Assembly (NCBI GenBank): GCA_021768185.1
Contig: JAETNP010000025.1
Location: 1 to 64,000, forward strand
DNA length: 64,000 nucleotides
Direction of reading: 5' to 3'
From: Oscillospiraceae bacterium
GTDB taxonomy: Bacteria; Bacillota; Clostridia; Oscillospirales; Oscillospiraceae
Position numbers and translations under genes: made by a program. The notes beneath the pieces were generated by a model, which saw only the letters and a list, made by a program, of their open reading frames with translations, made no database searches and was not told the origin of the DNA. This document shows positions 58,856 to 64,000 of this stretch, one piece after another (position 1 is the first letter of the stretch; the number at the start of each line of letters is the position of its first letter).

Positions 58856-59567
58856 TTTCCCGCAGCCTCCTTTCCAGCTTGCCCTGGAGCCAGGTGAAGA
58901 CGATGACCACCGCCAGATACATCAGCGCGATGCCGATAAGGGGCGGCATGTAGTCGAAGGTCCGCCCGCCGATGGTGAAGGCGTAATAAGTCAGCTCGGC
59001 GGCGCCGATGGCCTGGACCAGGGAGGTGTCCTTGAAAAGGGTAATGAACTCGTTGCCCAGGGACGGCAGGATGTTTTTGAACGCCTGGGGAATGACAATA
59101 AAACGCATGGTGTCGAAGTAATTGAGCCCCAGGGAGCGCCCCGCCTCGCTCTGGCCCGCGTCCACGCTCATGAGCCCGCCCCGGATGATCTCCGCCACGT
59201 AGGCGCCGGAGTTGATGCCCAGGCCGATGATGCCCACCAGCACCTTGTTCCGGCTGGTCTTGAAGATGACGAAGCTCCAGATGAGCAGCTGCACCATCAT
59301 GGGCGTGCCCCGGATGACGGTTGTGTAGAGGTTGCACAGGGCATTGAAAAAGCTCAGCAGAGGATTGCGGTGCCCCAGCCGCTGCTGGTCGTGAGCGGTG
59401 CGGACCACAGCCACCACCAGGCCCAGGATCACGCCGAGGATCAGAGCGATCACGGTCATCTCCAGGGTGGTGCCCAGCCCTTGCAGGTAGAGCTTCCAGC
59501 GGTCCCCCTCGATAAAGGCCCGGTGCAGTCTGGGAGCCAGATCCCCCAGCCAGTTGATGAGAGCCAT
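58842..59567 (-). CDS. Polar amino-acid ABC transporter permease (HisM/GlnP type)
   Basis: 241 residues, five helices. [37 protein letters not shown], and the ATPase-docking loop [21 protein letters not shown] (about 155-175) are characteristic. Homodimer with the ATPase and binding protein of this operon. RBS AAAGGAGGCC before ATG 59567. Confidence 0.93.
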   Translation of the reverse strand: MALINWLGDLAPRLHRAFIEGDRWKLYLQGLGTTLEMTVIALILGVILGLVVAVVRTAHDQQRLGHRNPLLSFFNALCNLYTTVIRGTPMMVQLLIWSFVIFKTSRNKVLVGIIGLGINSGAYVAEIIRGGLMSVDAGQSEAGRSLGLNYFDTMRFIVIPQAFKNILPSLGNEFITLFKDTSLVQAIGAAELTYYAFTIGGRTFDYMPPLIGIALMYLAVVIVFTWLQGKLERRLRESDRR

Positions 59568-59591
59568 AGAGGCCTCCTTTCCTTTTAAAGG

Positions 59592-59618
59592 AAAGGGACG
59601 GCCCGGGGCCGCCCCTTT
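59592..59618 (-). terminator. Attenuator hairpin between binding-protein and permease genes
   Basis: Minus strand: 12-bp stem AAAGGGGCGGCC paired with GGCCGTCCCTTT (one mismatch), 3-base loop, followed by CCTTTTAAAGG. Probably lowers permease/ATPase expression relative to the binding protein. Confidence 0.65.
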
Positions 59619-59628
59619 CAGGTCCTGT

Positions 59629-60429
59629 TTACTCGGCGGTGATGTACTTGTCCACGATCTTCTGGAAGGTGCCGTCCGCCTTCAGCTCGGCCATGGCGGC
59701 GTTCACAGCGTCCTTCAGAGCGGTGTTGCCCTTGGCAAAACCGATGGCGTAGTCCTCCACGGCGAACTCGGTATCCAGGATCTTCAGTCCGGGGTTCTCC
59801 GCCACGTAGGCCTTGGCGGGCTCGTTGTCGATGACCACTGCGTCCACCTGGCCGTTGACCAGGGCCATGACGGCCAGCGCGCCGGTGTCAAAGGCGGTAA
59901 CGTGGTCCTCGCCATAGCCGCCCTCCTCAACGGGAGCGGAGCAGTAGATGTAACCGGTAGTGGCCTTCTGGGTGCCGATCATTGCGGCGCTGGCCAGATC
60001 GTCGATGGACTGGACGGCGGGGGAATCCTCCTTGACGATGACCACCTGCACGCCGGTGGCGTAGCTGTCGGAGAAGTCCATGACCTCCAGGCGGTCATCG
60101 GTGACGGTGATGCCCGCCATGGCGATATCGGTCTGTCCGGTCTGGACGGCGGTGAGGGCGGCGTCAAAGCCCATGTCGTCCACCACCAGCTCCAGGCCCA
60201 GCTTCTTGGCGATGGCCTCGGCCACCTCCACGTCGATGCCCTCGAAGCCGCCGTCGTCGGTGGTCATCTCATAGGGAGGGAAGGCGGCGTTGGTGGACAT
60301 ATGGAGCTTGCCCTCCTCCACAGTGGTAAAGGCTGCGCCGTCCTGACTGCCGGCGTTATTGCCTCCGCCGCAGGCGGCCAGGCTCAGGACCATGGCCAGA
60401 GCCAGCAGCACGGTCATAAATTTTTTCAT
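59629..60429 (-). CDS. Amino-acid ABC transporter binding lipoprotein
   Basis: 266 residues. Lipoprotein signal MKKFMTVLLALAMVLSLAAC, then the bacterial extracellular solute-binding family 3 fold: LHMSTNAAFPPYEMTTDDGG, GIDVEVAEAIAKKLGLEL, QTDIAMAGITVTDDR and DKYITAE-type end. Asp and Arg of the ligand pocket are kept, indicating a polar amino acid; which one is unknown. ATG 60429 follows AAAGGGAG. First gene of the operon. Confidence 0.93.
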   Translation of the reverse strand: MKKFMTVLLALAMVLSLAACGGGNNAGSQDGAAFTTVEEGKLHMSTNAAFPPYEMTTDDGGFEGIDVEVAEAIAKKLGLELVVDDMGFDAALTAVQTGQTDIAMAGITVTDDRLEVMDFSDSYATGVQVVIVKEDSPAVQSIDDLASAAMIGTQKATTGYIYCSAPVEEGGYGEDHVTAFDTGALAVMALVNGQVDAVVIDNEPAKAYVAENPGLKILDTEFAVEDYAIGFAKGNTALKDAVNAAMAELKADGTFQKIVDKYITAE

Positions 60430-60502
60430 CTGGATTACTCCCTTTCCTCTATCAAACGATATTTGTTTGATTTTATTCATCCGGTCTTGCCGGGTGATAG
60501 GG

Positions 60503-60531
60503 AGCATACTACGATTTCCGGGAATTGTCAA
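60503..60531 (-). promoter_or_regulatory. Promoter of the amino-acid ABC operon
   Basis: Minus strand TTGACA (60526-60531), 17-base spacer, TATGCT (60503-60508). The remaining bases up to 60677 show no other feature. Confidence 0.65.
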
Positions 60532-60677
60532 TAGTTTTTCATTGGAAGTGAATAAATATTGAGCATAAGCAGGAAAAATCCGCCAAATTGCCAAAGAAAG
60601 CCTCTAATATAAGCTCTGTTTTGCGCGATTTGACGGATGGTTTTTCCGCTATTTAATGAATATGCAGAATATATTTT

Positions 60678-61499
60678 TTACGCCCGCCGAAACACGTGGA
60701 CGCGGAAGTCCACCCGGCAGTCCAGGCTCTCCAGTCCGGCCAGCCGCTCCGCGCCCTCCCTGCCCGTTTTCCAGTAGTAGGGGGTCATCTGGAACAAAGC
60801 GTGGATGTCTTCCTGACTGGGCAGATGGATACTGTAGGACACCGGGAGGATATCCAGGTAGGCAAAGCCTTCATAGGGGGTCTCCTTCTCCTCGTTGAGG
60901 TACGGTTTCTCGTAAAGCACCTCCTTCAGTTCCCAGAGGTGGTACGCAGCGGGGACCACGTAAAGATAGACGCCGCCCGGTTTCAGCACCCGGCGGAACT
61001 CCTCCAGCGCCAGGGGAGAGAACACGTTCAGCAGCAGGTCGGCCTTCCCCGCCGCCACCGGCAGCCGGTAGGCGGAGGCCACGGCGAATTCAATATCCGG
61101 GTATTTTTTCGCCGCCTTCTGCAGGGAGAACTTGGAGATGTCGATTCCCGCGATCACCGGCGCTTTTCCCGCCGCCAAGAGCGCTTCCCGAACCCCAGCG
61201 GTGTAGTAGCCTTCGCCGCATCCCGCGTCCAGAACTGCCGGTGCAGGGCCGGTTTCCTCCGCCGCTATGCGGCACAGGGCCTCCCGGAGAGGGAAGTACC
61301 AGCCTTTTTCCAGGAACGCCCTGCGGGCGGCTGCCATGCCCTTGTCGTCCCCGGGGGCTTTTGAGTGCTTCTGATGAACGGGGAGGAGGTTCACATAGCC
61401 CTCCTTTGCTCTGTCGAAGGCGTGGCCGCCGGGGCAGCGGAGGGCGCGGTCCTCCTCTGCCAGAGGCGCGCCGCAGAGGGGGCATCGGAAAAATGACAT
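60678..61499 (-). CDS. RlmA-type 23S rRNA (guanine-N1) methyltransferase
   Basis: 273 residues. An N-terminal zinc finger (CPLCG, LRCPGGHAFD; four ligands within residues 6-28) precedes a class I methyltransferase with SAM motif VLDAGCGEGYYTAG near residue 90. The sequence KEGYVNLLP and KAPGDDKGMAAARRAFLEKG are typical of RlmA(I/II), which methylate G745 or G748 of 23S rRNA; RlmA(II) confers tylosin resistance. Which base is modified cannot be decided here. RBS AAAGGAGCC. Confidence 0.9.
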   Translation of the reverse strand: MSFFRCPLCGAPLAEEDRALRCPGGHAFDRAKEGYVNLLPVHQKHSKAPGDDKGMAAARRAFLEKGWYFPLREALCRIAAEETGPAPAVLDAGCGEGYYTAGVREALLAAGKAPVIAGIDISKFSLQKAAKKYPDIEFAVASAYRLPVAAGKADLLLNVFSPLALEEFRRVLKPGGVYLYVVPAAYHLWELKEVLYEKPYLNEEKETPYEGFAYLDILPVSYSIHLPSQEDIHALFQMTPYYWKTGREGAERLAGLESLDCRVDFRVHVFRRA

Positions 61500-61544
61500 G
61501 GAAGGCTCCTTTCTCCGCCGGAAGGGCGGCAGCGCTGCGGATGA

Positions 61545-62417
61545 TCAGATGAAGCACAATCCCCGCAGGATGCTGGCGGACGTATCCGAGGTCACGTAGA
61601 GCTGAATGTTCCGGGTGCGGCAGGCGGCCTCCAGGGGCTCCAGAAACAGGGAAGCGCTCCCCGTGATCTGCCCGCCCAGGCAGAGCGTCTCCGGACGGAA
61701 GCCGGAGAGAAACGGCAGCAGCGCGTCACGGACCCGCTCTCCGAAGGCCAGGAAGCACCGCCGGGCCTCGGCATCGCCGTCCTGGACCCGCTGCGCCAGA
61801 GCCCGGCCGTCAAGGGCCTCGCCCAGCCGCTCCCGGGTCAGGGCCATCAGCCCCCGCCGGGAGAGGTAATCGTCTATGCAGCCGTCCAGAAACGGGACAG
61901 GGTACAAGTACCCGTTCTCCGGGACCCCGGGGGTGCCGTCGGGGGCCAGATGTCCGTTGACGCCGAAGGCGCTGCCGCAGCCGGTTCCGATGCACACGAA
62001 CAGCGCCCGCCCGGCGCCCCTCGCCTGCCCGGAGGCCATTTCCCCCAGGGCGAAGGCGGAGACGTCGTTGGTAAAGCGGATCTCCTCCGGGGCGATCCCG
62101 CTCCCCCGGGAGAACGCCCGGCGGAGATCTGCCCCATACAGCGCGTCATACTTGTCCAGCCCCTGAAGGAGGCATACGCCCCTCTCATAATCGAAGGGCC
62201 CCGGGAAGGCGAGGCGCAGTCCGGAGACCGCCCCCGCCTCCCGGCGGAGGGTCTCAAAAATGCCGGTAAAATGCGCCAGCAGTACATCCGCCGGCTCCTT
62301 TGCCCTGGCGGGGAAGCGGCGGACCGGCCGGAGGAGGTCTCCGGTTCCGTCCACCGGGGCGGCCTTGATCTCCGTGCCGCCCACGTCCAGGCAAAGATAG
62401 GTTCCTTCCATGGTCAT
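61545..62417 (-). CDS. ROK-family sugar kinase
   Basis: 290 residues. ATP loop LCLDVGGTEIKAA at the N-terminus, FTNDVSAFALGE with the catalytic Asp, and IGTGCGSAFGVNG. The usual ROK zinc site (CxCGxxGCxE) is replaced by NGYLYPVPFLDGCIDDYLSR, so this member seems to lack structural zinc. It would phosphorylate a hexose or N-acetylhexosamine. ATG 62417 sits 8 bases after CGGAGG. 5 bases downstream of the GntR gene. Confidence 0.85.
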   Translation of the reverse strand: MTMEGTYLCLDVGGTEIKAAPVDGTGDLLRPVRRFPARAKEPADVLLAHFTGIFETLRREAGAVSGLRLAFPGPFDYERGVCLLQGLDKYDALYGADLRRAFSRGSGIAPEEIRFTNDVSAFALGEMASGQARGAGRALFVCIGTGCGSAFGVNGHLAPDGTPGVPENGYLYPVPFLDGCIDDYLSRRGLMALTRERLGEALDGRALAQRVQDGDAEARRCFLAFGERVRDALLPFLSGFRPETLCLGGQITGSASLFLEPLEAACRTRNIQLYVTSDTSASILRGLCFI

Positions 62418-62422
62418 GGATG

Positions 62423-63145
62423 TCACCTCCGTATCTCGATCTGGAAGCTGCTGCGGCTGGCGGGGTAGTAGCTCTCGCTGTACTCCACCGCCTGTCCCAG
62501 CTTTGTGTATCCCGTGGACGCGATAAAGACCGCCGGCTCGAAGGGACCGATCCCCAGTTCCTCCGCCGTTCCGGCGGGCGGCATGACCACCTCCAGCCGC
62601 CGGGAGGCCCGGGCTACGGAGAGCCCCTGCCGGTCCAGGGCCTCGTAGAACGAGGCGTCGGTAAAGTCCATCCGGCACATGTCCGGAAAGAGGTCCAAGG
62701 GGACGTACACCGTGGTGTAGACCACCGGCGCGTTGCCGTTGACGTTCTCCAGATGCCGGACCCGGGTCAGCCGCGTGACCTTCCGCCCTGGCTTGAGGCG
62801 CAGCGCCTCCGATACGCGGTCCTCCGGCTCCTCAATCTCCAGGTGCAGGACCTTCGTGCGCAGCGTCCGGCATTTTTTCCGGCACTCCTCCCGGTAGCCG
62901 GAGATGAAGCTGGTGGACCCGTGGACCACCTTCGGCTCCGCCGCGAAGGTGCCGCTGCCCTTGACCCGGACCAGAAGGCCCTCCTTGGTCAGGACCTCAA
63001 GGGCCTGCCGGACGGTGGGGCGGCTGACGCCCAGCTGTGCGGCCAGCTCGTTTTCGGTGGGGAGCTGCTCTCCCGTCCGGTAAACGCCGCCGGCCAGCTC
63101 GCCCCGCAGCCGGTCCGCGATCTGCTGATAAAGAGGCTGTGTCAT
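62423..63145 (-). CDS. GntR-family regulator with UTRA domain (HutC/NagR subfamily)
   Basis: 240 residues. Winged helix 1-70 (PLYQQIADRLRGELAGGVYR, then ENELAAQLGVSRPTVRQALE), UTRA ligand domain about 90-240. HutC-type regulators sense sugar phosphates or related metabolites. ATG 63145 follows GGGAGGTCTCCAC. Divergent from the isomerase gene; an inverted repeat GTATA-N5-TATAC overlaps its own promoter, suggesting autoregulation. Confidence 0.9.
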   Translation of the reverse strand: MTQPLYQQIADRLRGELAGGVYRTGEQLPTENELAAQLGVSRPTVRQALEVLTKEGLLVRVKGSGTFAAEPKVVHGSTSFISGYREECRKKCRTLRTKVLHLEIEEPEDRVSEALRLKPGRKVTRLTRVRHLENVNGNAPVVYTTVYVPLDLFPDMCRMDFTDASFYEALDRQGLSVARASRRLEVVMPPAGTAEELGIGPFEPAVFIASTGYTKLGQAVEYSESYYPASRSSFQIEIRR

Positions 63146-63166
63146 GTGGAGACCTCCCAATCAAAT

Positions 63167-63203
63167 GTATAGCCAGTATACCATGTGCGTTCGGTCTTGT
63201 AAA
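63167..63203 (-). promoter_or_regulatory. GntR promoter with overlapping operator candidate
   Basis: Minus strand TTTACA (63198-63203), 17-base spacer, TATACT (63175-63180). The perfect inverted repeat GTATA-GCCAG-TATAC (63167-63181) covers the -10. Confidence 0.65.
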
Positions 63204-63230
63204 TACATCTCAAAAAATTTTATTTTTGTC

Positions 63231-63259
63231 TTGACAATTTCCCGTTTGTCCTGTATGGT
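63231..63259 (+). promoter_or_regulatory. Promoter of the isomerase-like gene
   Basis: TTGACA (63231-63236), 17-base spacer, TATGGT (63254-63259), 33 bases upstream of the ATG. Confidence 0.65.
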
Positions 63260-63291
63260 GTGGTCAACAGTCAAGAAGGGGGCGGCAAAAA

Positions 63292-64000
63292 ATGTCACAG
63301 CTGTCATACCGGCAGTTTCCCACCATTGCGATCGAGGGCTTTCCAAATGCCGTTCACACAGGTGCGCAGGCGATTCGGGAACAGGCCGTGGCTCTGTGCC
63401 GGGGCCGGGAACGGACCGTTATCACCGCGGAGTGTTATCCCGGGGCGGACCAGGAGGAGCTGCTGGCACTTCTGGAACCGCTGGGGCTGGCGGCGGTGAT
63501 CCACAGTGACGAACTGGCCCTGCCGCCGGAGGAGATCGACGGTGCCATTGCCCGGGACCTGACGGAGGACCCGGTATTCGGCATCCTGACCACCCGGCGT
63601 CTGGAGGAATTCTTCCCGGAGGCCAATCTGGACTCTTCCCGGAGCCGGATCGAGGCGGTCCCCCGGGGCATCGTCCTGGTGTACGGCGTGGGGGCGTCCC
63701 TGGTGTGCCGGGGGGACGTGCTGCTGCTGGCAGACGTGACCCGCTGGGAGCTCCAGCTCCGCTTCCGGAGGGGGATGGACAACTGGCGCACCGCCCGGCG
63801 GGGCCTCAGCCAGCGGGAGAAGTACAAGCGGGGCTATTTTGCCGAGTGGCGCTGGGCGGACCGGGTGAAGGACCGCCTGCTGCCGGAAATGGACCTGTAC
63901 CTGGACATGACGGCAGAGGGAAGACCTGCCGCCGTCTCCGGCGGGGCCTACCGGGCGGCGCTGGAGCAGGCGGCGGGGAAGCCCTTCCGCATGGTCCCCT
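63292..64000 (+). CDS. Class I mannose-6-phosphate isomerase-like protein, truncated by window end
   Basis: The frame opened by ATG 63292 (RBS AGAAGGGGGCGG) stays open to the window end, giving 236 residues. The first about 190 residues form an N-terminal domain seen in some large clostridial isomerases (YGVGASLV, LADVTRWELQLRFRRGMDNW). From GKPFRMVP the true isomerase domain should follow. EKYKRGYFAEWRWADRVK is characteristic, but family placement rests on memory of such fused proteins. With the ROK kinase and GntR regulator it suggests a mannose or hexosamine pathway. Confidence 0.6.
   Translation, partial: MSQLSYRQFPTIAIEGFPNAVHTGAQAIREQAVALCRGRERTVITAECYPGADQEELLALLEPLGLAAVIHSDELALPPEEIDGAIARDLTEDPVFGILTTRRLEEFFPEANLDSSRSRIEAVPRGIVLVYGVGASLVCRGDVLLLADVTRWELQLRFRRGMDNWRTARRGLSQREKYKRGYFAEWRWADRVKDRLLPEMDLYLDMTAEGRPAAVSGGAYRAALEQAAGKPFRMVP

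Noticed and set aside
1-64000. tRNA or rRNA genes
   Set aside because: No cloverleaf with a TTCGA-type T-loop and matching stems, and no rRNA sequence, was recognised on either strand.

Overview
The window is high-GC (about 60% by eye) Firmicutes-type DNA. Strong GGAGG ribosome-binding sites, perfect TTGACA-17-TATAAT promoters, a T-box leader, an FMN riboswitch, LAAC lipoproteins, MurT/GatD and a 2-hydroxyacyl-CoA-dehydratase-type operon together suggest an anaerobic gut Clostridium of the Oscillospiraceae (Oscillibacter/Dysosmobacter/Flavonifractor-like). That placement is inferred from gene content only; there is no rRNA or tRNA gene in the window.

Layout. 0-7.3 kb: the truncated start of an IS transposase, then an operon of two disaccharide/oligosaccharide phosphorylases and a GH30 glycosidase, all without signal peptides, so acting on imported beta-glucosides. 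7.3-10.1 kb: a flavin neighbourhood (FMN riboswitch, riboflavin transporter, two FMN-binding split-barrel proteins, HxlR regulator with palindromes). 10.2-19.4 kb: a visibly less GC-rich block with a binding-protein ABC importer, TIM-barrel isomerase, PHP phosphoesterase, MgtC-like protein and phosphohexomutase, divergent from a LacI regulator; it looks like a complete uptake and processing route for a phosphorylated sugar-like compound. 19.7-27.3 kb: an operon with a CooC-like ATPase, two dehydratase-type Fe-S subunits, their ATP-driven activator, a one-span membrane peptide, an acetyl-CoA-synthase-like protein and an enoate-reductase-like flavoprotein. 27.5-29.6 kb: a two-component system. 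29.6-34.9 kb: mnmG, acetyltransferase, hydrolase, murT, gatD on the minus strand.

34.9-42.1 kb: housekeeping genes (phosphoesterase, 2-hydroxyacid dehydrogenase, YihY, PEBP, TrkA/TrkH) flanked by copies of an intergenic repeat built from conserved hairpins. 42.1-43.3 kb: small regulators and two tandem 293-bp cassettes, each a 25-residue peptide gene with converging consensus promoters, resembling type I toxin-antitoxin loci. 43.3-49.5 kb: an M29 aminopeptidase and a T-box-controlled CPBP protease-pheS-pheT unit. 49.6-52.8 kb: VTC-DUF4956-CotH cluster. 52.9-57.9 kb: small regulators (one interrupted), an orphan sugar-ABC ATPase, lipid kinase, AraC/GyrI regulator, SLOG-like protein, ribbon-helix-helix protein. 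58-64 kb: a polar amino-acid ABC transporter, an RlmA-like methyltransferase, and a ROK kinase/GntR/mannose-6-phosphate-isomerase-like sugar module cut by the window end.

The items judged most worth following are the duplicated peptide/antisense cassettes, the structured repeat family, the dehydratase-like operon with CooC and ACS-like partners, a GatD lacking both catalytic residues, and the phospho-compound uptake island.
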